Counted from the stretch's first letter, positions 16,498 to 25,988 are shown. The stretch: DNA of 64,000 bases from PALSA-612 sp963791225 (GCA_963791225.1 CAWBRV010000003.1:1054001-1118000), one strand, 5' to 3'. Notes: generated by a model not told the origin, from the letters alone. Numbers and translations are program-made.

Positions 16498-17061
16498 CTA
16501 GGGGCCGCTGACGACCGCGACCGTCACCGTGCTCGTGTACGTGCCGGCATACGTGTTCGCGGGGATCGAGACGCCGACCGTCGGCGTGACCGTGAACTTG
16601 CCCATGCCCGTGTTCGCCGCCGCGTTGAAGAGCTTGACCGCCGTCGGAGCGGTGGAGCCGGCGGGCACGCCCAGCGGGTAGCCGATCGAGTTCGTCGGGT
16701 TGGTGCACGTGCCGCCGGCGCACGCGGACGAGACGCCCGTGGCCGTGGACGCGGAGGTCGACAGCAGCTTCGGCGTGCCGCCGCCGGTCGTGAACGTCGT
16801 CGAGGTGATGGTCACGTTCCAGCCGGCACCCGATCCCGTGGCGTCGTTGATCGTCATCGGCAGCGTGTAGCTCGGCGTCTGGTCGGTTCCGTCCAGTGTG
16901 GACGACACGCTCGGGGTCGCACTGGTCGTCAGGGTCAGCGTCCCCGCGGTGACCGTCGCCGTTGCCGTCACGTTGGCGCCCAGGGCAGCCGAGGCCGCGG
17001 CGAGTGCAAGCGCTGCCACGGCGGCAGTCGCAAAGCATCGCTTCAGTAGCGCATTGCGCAT
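16498..17061 (-). CDS. secreted WxL-like surface protein
   Basis: A 187-residue exported protein. A signal peptide (RCFATAAVAALALAAASAALGA) precedes an almost all-beta, threonine/serine-rich domain. TYTLPMTINDA-type strands and GSGAGWNVTITSTTFTTGGG (about residues 83-102), then a final YTSTVTVAVVSGP, resemble WxL-type cell-wall domains. ATG at 17061 follows AAGGAG by 7 bases, so longer in-frame starts are rejected. It diverges from the large hybrid kinase gene with 223 bp between, so that kinase might control it. Family assignment is tentative. Confidence 0.7.
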   Translation of the reverse strand: MRNALLKRCFATAAVAALALAAASAALGANVTATATVTAGTLTLTTSATPSVSSTLDGTDQTPSYTLPMTINDATGSGAGWNVTITSTTFTTGGGTPKLLSTSASTATGVSSACAGGTCTNPTNSIGYPLGVPAGSTAPTAVKLFNAAANTGMGKFTVTPTVGVSIPANTYAGTYTSTVTVAVVSGP

Positions 17062-17181
17062 GTGGTTTCTCCTTCTTCCGTCCCACACCTCGGCGCCGAA
17101 TCCGTGGAGAGCGCCTGCCGGTTTCTTGGGCTCGTATTTTGCTTTCGAGCTGAGTGTCGTCCTCGTGAGGACACTTGTCAT

Positions 17182-17277
17182 CCCCCGATCGGGGGTTCTC
17201 TACCGGATTTCCGGGACTTGTCGGGCTCTCGGGAAACCGGGAGAGCGACTCAAGCGCCCGCAGCGCAGAGCCGACAA
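17182..17277 (+). promoter_or_regulatory. palindrome and switch-like leader of the hybrid kinase gene
   Basis: The intergenic space holds a perfect 14-bp palindrome CCCCCGATCGGGGG (17182-17195). Downstream, the strand around 17218-17229 (TTGTCGGGCTCT) can pair in two ways. It pairs with GAGAGC at 17241-17246 to form a hairpin capped by GAAA, or with AGAGCCGACAA at 17267-17277 with one bulged G. The two folds exclude each other, and the second ends 7 bases before the GTG start. No Shine-Dalgarno is visible. No known riboswitch consensus fits. Confidence 0.45.
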
Positions 17278-17284
17278 CACGGTC

Positions 17285-20200
17285 GTGGCCGACGGGCACG
17301 TAGACGAGCTCTACCGGGTGCTGTTCGGCCACGTCGACAACATGGTCTGCACGCTCGATCTCGAGGGGCGATTCACCTCGGTAAACGCGGCGGGCGAGCG
17401 GCTCACCGGCTTCGAGGCCCGTGAGCTGATCGGAAGGTTCGCCGTCGAGCTGATCGCCCCCGAGCATCGAGACGAGGCGGTCGCGCAGTTCCGCCGACGG
17501 CTCGAGACCAGGTCGGAGCTCCCCGGGGACGAGTCCGTGCTCGTGGCCCGCGACGGAAGCTCCGTGCCGATCGAGATCACGTCCGCGCTCCTGCTCGAGG
17601 ACGGAGAGCCGTCCGGAGTTCTCGGTCTCGTCCGCGACCTCAGCGAACGCCGGGTTGCCGAGGAGGCGCTGCTCGAGAGTCAGCAGCGGTTCCGGTCGGC
17701 GTTCGAGTCGGCCGCGATCGGCATGGCAGTCCTCGACCTGGACGGCCGCTTTCTCCAGGTCAACGACTCCCTCTGCGAGCTCGTCGGTCGTTCGACGGAC
17801 GAGCTGTGCGCCATGACGTGGCGGGACATCACGCATGCGGACGATCTCGACGTCGACGTCGACGTCGTCCGGCAGCTGTTCGCCGGCGAGACACGCTCCT
17901 ACCAGATCGAGAAGCGGTACCTCCACCGGCTCGGGCACGACGTCTGGGCACTCATCACCGTCTCGCTCGTGCGGACCCGCGACGGCGATCCGCTCCACTT
18001 CATCAGCCAGATTCAGGACATCACGGAGCGCAAGCTGGCCGAGGAGGAGCTCGCCCAGAGCCAGGCCCGGCTGGCCGAGGCGCAGCGCATCGGCCGGATC
18101 GGCGACTGGAAGCGGGACGGACCCGACCAGCCGCTGACATGGTCGGAGGAGTCCTATCGCATCTTCGGCATCGACCCGGGCTCGGGGCCGCCGACCTTCG
18201 AACGGCTCCTCGCCGTCATCCATCCGGACGATCGCGAGGACTTCGAGTACACAGTCAAGCAGTGCCGAAACGACGGCAAGCCGTACAGCCACGAGTACCG
18301 CGTCGTCCTCCCGGACGGGACGGTCCGCTGGGTGCACGGGCGCGGCGAGTTCGTCGCGCGCGACTTTCCGCTGCCGCCGACGACGAGAGGCACCGCGCAG
18401 GACATCACGGAGCGCAAGGAAGTGGAGGACCGGCTCGCCGAGGCGCAGCACATCGCCCAGATCGGCAACTGGGAGTGGAACGTCGCGACGGACACGATCG
18501 CCTGGTCGGACGAGCTCTATCGCATCTTCGGCCTCGAGCCCCGCGCCGACCTCCCGTCGTCGGCGGCCCTGCGCGAGTTCGTTCACCCCGAGGATCGCCA
18601 GCAGGTCGAGGCGCTCGCCGCCCGTGCCCGCGAGACGGGTGAGGCGTACATCCACCAGTATCGGATCGTTCTTCGCGACGGAACGACGCGCTGGATCGAG
18701 GGCCGCGGCGTCGCGACCGTCGGCGAGCACGGACTGTCTATGCGCGGGACGGTGCAGGACATCACCGAGGACAAGACCGCCGAGGAGCGGCTCGTCGAGG
18801 CGGAGGAGCGCTACCGGACGCTGGTCGAGCAGCTCCCGCTCGGGACGTACATCCGGCCGCTCGACATGAGCCGGCCGAACATCTACGCGAGCCCGCAGGT
18901 CGAGCCCATGCTCGGCTACCCAGCCGAGAAGTGGATGACGAATCCTGACCTGCTGGCCACGATCGTCCATCCCGACGACCGTGAGCGCGTGCTCTCCGAA
19001 GCGTCTCAGGTGCGCGGGACCGGCGCCCCGCTTCGCGACGAGTACCGCTACGTCAGGCCCGATGGGAGCATCGTCTGGGTCCAGGACGAGACGTACGTCG
19101 TCCGCGACGACGCCGGTGAGCCGCAGTGCGTCCAGGGCTACCTCCTCGACATCACGGAGCGCAAGCTTGCAGAGGAGGAGCGGGATCGGCTGCGCGAAGA
19201 GCTCCACCACGCCCAGAAGCTCGAGGCGGTCGGACGGCTCGCCGGAGGCGTCGCCCACGACTTCAACAACATGCTGACCGCGATCAAGGGGTACAGCGAG
19301 CTGCTCCTGAACGGCCTCGAGCCCGGCAGCCCCCAGCGCGCCGAGGCCGAGCAGATCCATCGTGCCGCGGCGCAGGCGTCGGCGCTCCCACGGCAGCTCC
19401 TCGCCTTCAGCCGCAAGCAGGTGCTCGAGCCGAGGTTGATCGACCTAAACGAGGTCGTGTCTGAGTCCGCGGACCTGATCAAGCTCCTCCTCGGTGCGGA
19501 CGTGGAGCTCGTCGCCAGCCCGCTTGCCCGTCCGGCCGCGGTGGTCGCCGATCCGGGCCAGGTCGAGCAGGTGCTGATCAACCTGGCGACGAACGCACGT
19601 GACGCCATGCCGGGCGGCGGGACCCTGACGATCGCGACCCGAACCGCCGAGATCGACGGACATGCGGCCCGCGAGCACGAGGCGGCAGCAGGCCGCTACG
19701 TCGTCGTCTCGGTCTCCGACACCGGCGAGGGCATGGGCCCCGAGACGCTGGCGCAGGTCTTCGAGCCGTTCTTCACGACGAAGGGCCCGGGGAAGGGCTC
19801 GGGCCTCGGCCTGGCCTCGGCATACGGGATCACGAAACAGAGCGGCGGTTTCATCCTGGCCCGTAGCGAGCCCGGGACGGGCACGACGTTCGATATCCAC
19901 TTCCCGCTCGCGCTCGCAAGCTCGGCTCCTGTCGACGACGCGCAGCCCACCGCGAGCCTGGACACCGCCGCCGCCCCCGCCACCGTCCTGCTCGTCGAGG
20001 ACGAGGAGATCGTGCGCGGCTTCGCGGCGACTGCGCTCGAGCGCGCCGGTTACCGCGTCCTCACGGCCTCGCGCGGCGTCGACGCGTTGCGGCTCTGCGA
20101 GCAGGCCGGCACCGTCGACGTGCTGGTCAGCGACATGGTGATGCCCGGCATGGGCGGCCGTGAGCTCGCCGAGCGCATCCTGTCCCAGAGCCCGGCGACG

Positions 20201-21004
20201 GGGGTCGTCCTCGTGTCCGGCTACACGGACGAGCCGACCGACCGCGATCTTGCGGGCGGGCAGCAGCCTACGTTCCTCCAGAAGCCGTTCTCCGTGCAGG
20301 CGCTCGTCGCTGCGGTGCGTGAAGCCGCCGCCGGCGGCTCGGCTGTGGACGCGGCGTGGCCAGCGGCGCCGACCATGAGGTCGCTCGGCATCTCCTGTCT
20401 CGTCGCCGACGACCACCCGGCCGTGCTCGACTCGGTCTCGCGCTTCCTGGAGACGAGCGGCATCGAGGTGGTTGCTCGTCTCGAGCGTGGAGACGACGCG
20501 CTCGCGGCGATCGAGGCCCACCGGCCCGACGTGGCGCTGCTCGACGTGACGATGGGGCCGCTGAACGGCATCGAGGTGTCCCGCCGCGCGGCGCAGCTCG
20601 TCCCGGAGACCCAGGTCATCCTCTACACGGGCTACCGCGACACGAAGCTCCTCGAGCAGGCGCTCGACGCGGGCGCACGGGGGTTCGTCCTGAAGGAGGC
20701 GCCGCTCTCGGAGCTGATCCGGGCGATGAAGGCCGTGGCGGGTGGAGGGACGTTCGTGGACGCCGAGCTCTCGAGCGCGCTTGCGACCCCGGGGACGATG
20801 AAGGCGCTGTCACCGCTCACCGCACGGGAGCGCCAGGTGCTCGCGCTCGTCGCGGACGGAAGGACCAACGAGCGGGTGGCCGACGAGCTCGGCATCTCGG
20901 CCGAGACGGTCCAGTCGCACGTTCGAAACGCCATGTCGAAGCTGGAGGCGGACACACGGACGCAGGCGGTCGCGAACGCCCTCCGGCAGCAGCTGATCGC
21001 CTGA
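17285..21004 (+). CDS. hybrid sensor histidine kinase fused to a LuxR-type response regulator
   Basis: A 1239-residue signalling protein. Five PAS domains follow one another (about 5-118, 135-255, 261-380, 382-500, 507-630), most ending in DITERK-type motifs. The kinase core has the phospho-acceptor H658 (VAHDFNNML), the N-box NLATNARDAM (about 766) and G-boxes DTGEGMG and GKGSGLGLASAYG. A receiver domain carries D950 (LLVEDEE...VSDMVMPGMGG). A second receiver carries D1087 (LLDVTMGPLNG) and runs into a LuxR helix-turn-helix (about 1174-1235, LTARERQVLALVADGRTNERVADELGISAETVQSHV). There is no membrane segment, so sensing is probably cytoplasmic. The start GTG at 17285 is the first before PAS1; upstream codons look like leader. 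Confidence 0.9.
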   Translation: MADGHVDELYRVLFGHVDNMVCTLDLEGRFTSVNAAGERLTGFEARELIGRFAVELIAPEHRDEAVAQFRRRLETRSELPGDESVLVARDGSSVPIEITSALLLEDGEPSGVLGLVRDLSERRVAEEALLESQQRFRSAFESAAIGMAVLDLDGRFLQVNDSLCELVGRSTDELCAMTWRDITHADDLDVDVDVVRQLFAGETRSYQIEKRYLHRLGHDVWALITVSLVRTRDGDPLHFISQIQDITERKLAEEELAQSQARLAEAQRIGRIGDWKRDGPDQPLTWSEESYRIFGIDPGSGPPTFERLLAVIHPDDREDFEYTVKQCRNDGKPYSHEYRVVLPDGTVRWVHGRGEFVARDFPLPPTTRGTAQDITERKEVEDRLAEAQHIAQIGNWEWNVATDTIAWSDELYRIFGLEPRADLPSSAALREFVHPEDRQQVEALAARARETGEAYIHQYRIVLRDGTTRWIEGRGVATVGEHGLSMRGTVQDITEDKTAEERLVEAEERYRTLVEQLPLGTYIRPLDMSRPNIYASPQVEPMLGYPAEKWMTNPDLLATIVHPDDRERVLSEASQVRGTGAPLRDEYRYVRPDGSIVWVQDETYVVRDDAGEPQCVQGYLLDITERKLAEEERDRLREELHHAQKLEAVGRLAGGVAHDFNNMLTAIKGYSELLLNGLEPGSPQRAEAEQIHRAAAQASALPRQLLAFSRKQVLEPRLIDLNEVVSESADLIKLLLGADVELVASPLARPAAVVADPGQVEQVLINLATNARDAMPGGGTLTIATRTAEIDGHAAREHEAAAGRYVVVSVSDTGEGMGPETLAQVFEPFFTTKGPGKGSGLGLASAYGITKQSGGFILARSEPGTGTTFDIHFPLALASSAPVDDAQPTASLDTAAAPATVLLVEDEEIVRGFAATALERAGYRVLTASRGVDALRLCEQAGTVDVLVSDMVMPGMGGRELAERILSQSPATGVVLVSGYTDEPTDRDLAGGQQPTFLQKPFSVQALVAAVREAAAGGSAVDAAWPAAPTMRSLGISCLVADDHPAVLDSVSRFLETSGIEVVARLERGDDALAAIEAHRPDVALLDVTMGPLNGIEVSRRAAQLVPETQVILYTGYRDTKLLEQALDAGARGFVLKEAPLSELIRAMKAVAGGGTFVDAELSSALATPGTMKALSPLTARERQVLALVADGRTNERVADELGISAETVQSHVRNAMSKLEADTRTQAVANALRQQLIA

Positions 21005-21007
21005 CAG

Positions 21008-21820
21008 CTACCGGCGGATCAGGACCGGCGTGCCTGCCGGTGCGAGCTTGAACACGCGCATCATCGCGGCGTTCGTGAGCCGGACACAGCCGTGTGAGGA
21101 GGCGCCCCCGATCGAGCTCGGCTGGTCGGTCCCGTGGAGCGCGATCGGCCCTCCCTGCACCCAGTGCTGCAGTACGTCGGAGTGGGCCGAGATGCCGAGA
21201 GCGGCGACGCCGAAGGGCCCGTCCGCGTTCGCGAGCAGGAAGCGCTCGTTGACGTAGAAGCGCCCGACCGGCGTCGGCGTTCCGGTCGCTCCGATCGCCA
21301 CCGGTGCCGAGAAGGCGAGGCTGCCCCAGTGATAGAGCAGGACGCGGCGGCTCGAGAGGTCGACGACGATTCTCGTCGTCACCGGATAGACGTCCACGTC
21401 CGACGCGCGCACCCAGCCGGCAGCGCCGTTCGGACGCGATGGAAGCTGGACGTGGAACCAGACCGGGCCGCATGCGCCCGCCTTCGACCCGAGCACGCCG
21501 AAGACGGTTGGGAAGCGGTTGGCATCGACCGCGGGGTAGCGACGGACGAGGTGCGCCGCGCCGGACGGTCTCGTCCACACCGACGTGGCGCGGCGGGCGA
21601 GGGCACCGTACGCGAGCGACGACGAGGGCGTGACCGTCTTCGCGCACCGGTGAACGACGTGCGCGGCGAGTTGGCGATCCACGCCGAGGCCCGCCGGCCG
21701 GGCCTGTTGGTGCGAGCCCTCGGATTGACGGGCCGAGCCGCCGCAACCGGCGAGCACGAGCGCGGCGAGCGCAACCACGCCGACCCCGGCGGCGCCTCGT
21801 TGTGCAACGGATCGTTTCAT
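21008..21820 (-). CDS. L,D-transpeptidase (YkuD) lipoprotein
   Basis: A 270-residue cell-wall enzyme that makes 3-3 peptide crosslinks or attaches proteins to peptidoglycan. The N-terminus is a lipoprotein signal with lipobox LVLAGC. The C-terminal YkuD domain begins TRIVVDLSSRRVLLYHWG and has the catalytic HGTD...GGASSHGCVRLTN, with the cysteine in SHGC. A region in between (VWFHVQLPSRPNGAAGWVRASDV) looks like an SH3-type segment. ATG at 21820 is used because it opens directly on the signal peptide; in-frame starts further up add a hydrophilic tail. It converges with the hybrid kinase gene only 3 bp away. Confidence 0.92.
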   Translation of the reverse strand: MKRSVAQRGAAGVGVVALAALVLAGCGGSARQSEGSHQQARPAGLGVDRQLAAHVVHRCAKTVTPSSSLAYGALARRATSVWTRPSGAAHLVRRYPAVDANRFPTVFGVLGSKAGACGPVWFHVQLPSRPNGAAGWVRASDVDVYPVTTRIVVDLSSRRVLLYHWGSLAFSAPVAIGATGTPTPVGRFYVNERFLLANADGPFGVAALGISAHSDVLQHWVQGGPIALHGTDQPSSIGGASSHGCVRLTNAAMMRVFKLAPAGTPVLIRR

Positions 21821-21995
21821 GCGCCTGTTCTCATCGTGGCACACAAACGTGCTCATGTCTTGCGCTGGAAGCCGGTCGAAGAGTCGTAGACTCCGCATTC
21901 CGGCGTAGCGTCGACGGCGTGTCTGGACCGATGGGCTGAGGCGGAGCCACCTCTCTCGCAGCTGGGAGGCAGACACCCCCCGCCCACCAGGCGGG

Positions 21996-23633
21996 CTATG
22001 TAGGTGGTGGGCTGGGCTTGGTCTGGGCGCCGGGTTGCACCGTCGGGATGCCGCGGGTGAAGAGCAGAGCGGCGAGCGCGAAGAGTGCGAGGATCGAGAC
22101 GGCGAGGCGCAGTCCGTCGATTCGGCTCTTTTCGTTCTCGTCCACGATCGCGTTGCTCGCCCGCGGTGGTACGTGCGCGTCCTTAAGGGCGGCTTTGAGG
22201 TCGGCGTCGGACATGAACGGGATGCCGCCGGCGAGGTTCGTCTGCGCCTTGGCGGTGACGCGATCGGGAACGGCCGGGTTGTTCGCGATGCCGGTGAGGA
22301 ACGAGGCGGTCAGCGCCGATATGAGCACGGCGCCCGCCAGCGCGGTGCCGATCGACGCGCCGAGCTGTGACCCGGTGTTCTGGATTCCGCCCACTTCGCC
22401 GCTCTGCTCGTCGGGCACCGCCGACACGGTCACGCTCCCGAGTTGGGAGGCGATCGAGCCGATCCCGGCGCCCGCGAGCAGCAGCGGCCAGGTGATGATC
22501 TCCGCGCCGGCGCCGTAGTCGAGCAGGGCGACCAGGAGTACGAGCCCGGCGAACATGGCCATGAAGCCGAGGCGGATGACCCGCCGCGGGTTCGCGTTCG
22601 GGAACAGCTTCGGCACTCCGGCGGCGAAGAGCAGCAACATCAGCGACAGCGGCAGCAGGCGGACACCGGTCGCGACCGCCGACATGCCGAGCGACACCGA
22701 CAGAAAGAGCGGAACGACGAAGAAGATCCCGGCCTGCACGAGAAACAGGAACAGGAAGGAGACGACGCCGTCGCGCAGCTGGATGTTCCGCAGCATCTTC
22801 GGGTCGATCAGCGCAGCCTGGCCGTGTGCAGTACGCCGGTTCTCCCACGCCAGGAACAGGCCCAGCACCACACCGCCCGCGAGCATGAGCCAGATCGTCG
22901 GCGAGAGTCCGAGCCACTCGGGAGCACCCGGCTTCGGCTGCACGAACCCCCACGCGCCCGACTTCAGGATGCCGATCACGACCATCCCGAGACCGGCCGC
23001 CGACAGCGCTGTGCCGACCAGGTCGAGCTTGGCGCCCTTCTCGGGTGGTGTGTCGTTCACCCGCCGCGCCAGGAAGAGGATCGCGATCACGATGAATACC
23101 TCGCCCACGAACACCCACCGCCACGAGGCATAGGTCGTGAACAGGCCGCCGATCACCGGCCCGAGTGCCGCCGCCATCGCGCCGGCAGCCGCCACCAGCC
23201 CGTACGCCCGCGGCCGCTCGGACCGTGCGAAGTTCGAGGCGACGAGTGCGACGATCGCCGGCATGATCAACACCGCGCCGAAGCCCTCGAGGAACGACCA
23301 GCCGATGATCAACACCGCCAGGCTCTGTGACAACGCCGTCGTCAGCGACCCGCACGCGTAGACGACGCAGCCGATCGTGAACGCGCGCTTCCGGCCGATC
23401 ATCTCCCCGACCCTCCCGCCGGTGATCATGAAAGACGCCATCACCAGCGTGTAGAGCGTGATCGCCGTCTGGATCCCGGTCACGTCGGTCCCGACGTCCC
23501 TCGCGACAGTCGCGATCGCCGTGTTCATCACGGTGGTGTCGAGGGCCATGACGAACTGGCCCGCCGCCAGCGTGAGCAGCACCACGCCGGAGGCCTTGGC
23601 AGCGACGGAGGACGCGGTCGGCGCAGTCGTCAC
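21996..23633 (-). CDS. MFS drug exporter, DHA2 (EmrB/QacA) type
   Basis: A 545-residue inner-membrane protein with about 14 hydrophobic segments, the number of the DHA2 proton/drug antiporters. It starts LLTLAAGQFVMALDTTVMNTAIATVARDVG, which holds the DHA2 motif LDxTVxNxA. GGRVGEMIGRKRAFTIG is MFS motif A. SQLGASIGTALAGAVL lies near the end. Only the tail (PTVQPGAQTKPSPPPT) is hydrophilic. GTG at 23633 is the start. No TetR regulator is adjacent; the next gene is divergent. Substrate unknown. Confidence 0.93.
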   Translation of the reverse strand: MTTAPTASSVAAKASGVVLLTLAAGQFVMALDTTVMNTAIATVARDVGTDVTGIQTAITLYTLVMASFMITGGRVGEMIGRKRAFTIGCVVYACGSLTTALSQSLAVLIIGWSFLEGFGAVLIMPAIVALVASNFARSERPRAYGLVAAAGAMAAALGPVIGGLFTTYASWRWVFVGEVFIVIAILFLARRVNDTPPEKGAKLDLVGTALSAAGLGMVVIGILKSGAWGFVQPKPGAPEWLGLSPTIWLMLAGGVVLGLFLAWENRRTAHGQAALIDPKMLRNIQLRDGVVSFLFLFLVQAGIFFVVPLFLSVSLGMSAVATGVRLLPLSLMLLLFAAGVPKLFPNANPRRVIRLGFMAMFAGLVLLVALLDYGAGAEIITWPLLLAGAGIGSIASQLGSVTVSAVPDEQSGEVGGIQNTGSQLGASIGTALAGAVLISALTASFLTGIANNPAVPDRVTAKAQTNLAGGIPFMSDADLKAALKDAHVPPRASNAIVDENEKSRIDGLRLAVSILALFALAALLFTRGIPTVQPGAQTKPSPPPT

Positions 23634-23809
23634 GACGATGACCCTACTGGCGGCATCGCCAGGTTTGCACCGCCCACAACGATGCCGGAGACGTGCGCCG
23701 ATCCTCGACGCCGTCAGCGGATCCGAAGATACGCGTCACTCATCGAGTCTCCCACATCCGCCGTGGCCGATCGGGAAGGAGCGGTGGTGCAGGTGGTGAA
23801 AGGTTCGCT

Positions 23810-24439
23810 GTGGACGACCGCTGGAGCACCGGCCGGACGGAGGCGTTCAGTGACGGTGTGTTCGCGATCGCGATCACGCTGCTCATTCTTGAAGTAGCTG
23901 TCCCCGAGGCGGCGTTCGACAACCTGTGGCGCGGCATCGCTCATCAGTGGCCCTCGTATCTGGCGTATGCGACGAGCTTCATCACGATCGGGGGGATCTG
24001 GATGGCTCACCACGCCATCTTCCGGCGCCTGCAATACGCGAATCAGCAGGTCATGGTCATCAACCTGGTGCTGCTGATGGCGGTCGCGTTCCTGCCCTTC
24101 CCGACCAGGCTCGTGGCCGAGGCGATCCACGACAACAGCGCCGAGCGCGCCGCAGCCATCTTCTATGGAGCCTCGCTGCTGGTCATCCAGCTCCTGGTCG
24201 GCGCTCTCTGGGGCTCGATTGCGCGCGACCGCAGCCTGCTCAAGCCAGAGGTGAGCGAGAAAGAGGTCAACGCGATCCTGATCGCGACGTCGCCGAACCT
24301 CGGCTTCTACGTTGCGGTGATCGTGCTCGCGATCTTCGCGCCCAAGGTGGCCGCGTTCGGCTACCTGCTGATCGCCATTGTCGCCCTCCTGAGAACGCGG
24401 GGCGACCAGACACCACCACCCACGACATCGTCTGCGTAA
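23810..24439 (+). CDS. TMEM175-family membrane protein (DUF1211)
   Basis: A 209-residue integral membrane protein with the family signature FSDGVFAIAITLLILEVAVP at the N-terminus. The F-S-D triad is the hallmark of TMEM175-type potassium channels. About six hydrophobic segments are visible, with IGGIWMAHHAIFRRLQYANQQVMVINLVLLM after the second helix. Related bacterial proteins conduct K+; activity here is inferred. GTG at 23810 follows AAAGG by 6 bases; no other start occurs in frame just upstream. Confidence 0.9.
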   Translation: MDDRWSTGRTEAFSDGVFAIAITLLILEVAVPEAAFDNLWRGIAHQWPSYLAYATSFITIGGIWMAHHAIFRRLQYANQQVMVINLVLLMAVAFLPFPTRLVAEAIHDNSAERAAAIFYGASLLVIQLLVGALWGSIARDRSLLKPEVSEKEVNAILIATSPNLGFYVAVIVLAIFAPKVAAFGYLLIAIVALLRTRGDQTPPPTTSSA

Positions 24440-24492
24440 GAACTGCGCCCCCTCAGGTCGGGGCTATCAACACACCCCGGGACCACTCTCGG

Positions 24493-25104
24493 TCACGAGC
24501 TGGAACTCGAGCCGAGGCTCTTGCAGGAATCGGTGCTCTTGAACGCCGACCCGAGCGAGCCGCCGGCGCTCTTCAGGGCGCCGACCGCCGACTGGGCCGA
24601 GCTGATCAGGGTCTTCACCTGTGGTGCGAGAGCGGCAACAGCGCCGGCCACCGTCGCAACCGAGGCGTTGCCCTGGAGCTGGGCGATCGTCGACTGCGCG
24701 GCGTCGATCGTGTTCGTGACGTCGCTGGAAAGCTGCTGGAGCTGCTGCTTGGCCGCCTGACCCTCCGTGCTCTTCGGCGGGGGAACCGCCTTGATCTGAG
24801 TTGTCGCGGTCTTGGTGGCGGCCTCGACCTGGGTGAGCTTCGACTGCAGCGACGCCTTCGAGATACCGCCGCTGAAGTCCGTCGCGATGCTCTTGACGCT
24901 CTGCTCCCAGGTGCCGATCGCGGTGCAGACGCTGTTCGCGTACGCCTCGTTCGCCTTCGAGTCCGAGCTCGAGTCTCCACCACACCCGGCTGATACCAGT
25001 ACCGACGCCGAGACGATCAGCGCCAACGGGATCACCACCAGCCGAACCCCGCTGCGCGAAGCAACGTCCCCGAACCAACCGACTAGTCCTGCTCTCATGA
25101 CCAT
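24493..25104 (-). CDS. lipoprotein with a helical domain
   Basis: A 203-residue exported lipoprotein with lipobox LVSAGCGG. The mature part is a helical, alanine- and glutamine-rich domain (AYANSVCTAIGTWEQSVKSIATDF; LQSKLTQVEAATKTATTQIKAVPPP), ending in a serine run. Two cysteines (SVCTA and DSCKSL) bracket the domain and could form a disulfide. ATG at 25104 follows GGGAGG by 4 bases. I do not recognise a named family. It lies among small envelope and stress-type genes. Confidence 0.8.
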   Translation of the reverse strand: MVMRAGLVGWFGDVASRSGVRLVVIPLALIVSASVLVSAGCGGDSSSDSKANEAYANSVCTAIGTWEQSVKSIATDFSGGISKASLQSKLTQVEAATKTATTQIKAVPPPKSTEGQAAKQQLQQLSSDVTNTIDAAQSTIAQLQGNASVATVAGAVAALAPQVKTLISSAQSAVGALKSAGGSLGSAFKSTDSCKSLGSSSSS

Positions 25105-25373
25105 GCGACCTCCCTGACATATCCGTCGACAGAAGCGACTCATGACCCGATCGGGTGGAACCGCTGAGCAACCCACCCGGGAGATACCGCCAGCCCTTCG
25201 TGCGCCTGGGCGGGACCGCCCGTGGTTGTCGAGGCAATCTTCTCCCTCCGGGTGGCCGGGCCGAATCGCCCCATCGGGATGACGTTGCCTCGCCTGAGCG
25301 TCCATAGGCTGGTACCTGAGTCCATACACAGCGACCGGTCGCGTGCCGGTCGCCTGACGAGAGGAGGCCACCC

Positions 25374-25883
25374 ATGTCATCTGCGAATGGCGTGCCTGTC
25401 GATCTCTACATCGCCGCCTACTCCGACCCGGACGCCGCCCAGGCCGACTGGGACGGCATCAAGCAGCTGGCGAAAGACAAGACGATCACGGTCGAGGGGA
25501 TGGTGCTGGTCAGCCGCGACCTGGACGGCACGATCCACGAGAAGGACAACGCCCACACGGTCGGCGCGGCAGCGGTGTTGGGTGCGGGCGCGGGGCTGCT
25601 GGTCGGTCTGATCTTCCCGCCGAGCTTGCTCGTCGGGGCGGCGGTCGGCGGCGGCATCGGCGCCGGTGTCGGCGGGCTCGTCTCCCACTCCAACAAGAAG
25701 GAGATCAAGGCCGAGGTCGCGGACGACCTTCCGCCGGGCAGCTCCGGGATCGTCGTTCTGTTCGAGGAGACCTGGGTAGCCGACGTCGAGAAAGCGCTGT
25801 CGAAGGCCAACGACGTGTCGAAGCACGAGGTTGACAAGGACAGCGTCGACCAGGCGAAGACCGCGGCAGCCAGCACCGCCTAG
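25374..25883 (+). CDS. DUF1269-like membrane stress protein
   Basis: A 169-residue protein with a glycine-rich hydrophobic centre GAAAVLGAGAGLLVGLIFPPSLLVGAAVGGGIGAGVGGLV (about residues 62-101). It lies between a ferredoxin-like N-terminal part (VDLYIAAYSDPDAAQADWDGIKQL) and a C-terminal part GSSGIVVLFEETWVADVEKAL. This arrangement matches the DUF1269/DUF1269-like family, annotated as membrane or general-stress proteins of unknown activity. ATG at 25374 follows GAGGAGG closely. A hairpin after the stop should end transcription. Confidence 0.85.
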   Translation: MSSANGVPVDLYIAAYSDPDAAQADWDGIKQLAKDKTITVEGMVLVSRDLDGTIHEKDNAHTVGAAAVLGAGAGLLVGLIFPPSLLVGAAVGGGIGAGVGGLVSHSNKKEIKAEVADDLPPGSSGIVVLFEETWVADVEKALSKANDVSKHEVDKDSVDQAKTAAASTA

Positions 25884-25926
25884 AGCACCATCGTGAAAAA
25901 GCAGCCGGCTTGGACTAGCGGCCGGA

Positions 25927-25967
25927 GCGGCCTCCTGGGTGTCGGTTGCCTCACCCCAGGAGGCCGC
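25927..25967. terminator. bidirectional terminator hairpin
   Basis: A 13-bp perfect stem (25927-25939 with 25955-25967; arms GCGGCCTCCTGGG and complement) and a 15-nt loop, between the convergent stops at 25883 and 25989. Confidence 0.75.
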
Positions 25968-25988
25968 TGTCAGCCTCGAACGCCTGGG

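Noticed and set aside
17218..17280. Possible cyclic di-GMP-I (GEMM) riboswitch before the kinase gene
   Set aside because: There is a GAAA-capped hairpin followed by a GACTCAAGCGCC run, but the conserved ACGCAAAGCC element and the second hairpin with its receptor are not matched.
16289..19360. A 1023-residue open frame on the minus strand
   Set aside because: It lies antisense to the five-PAS kinase and is a GC-rich shadow with repetitive Arg/Asp/Leu composition and no domain.
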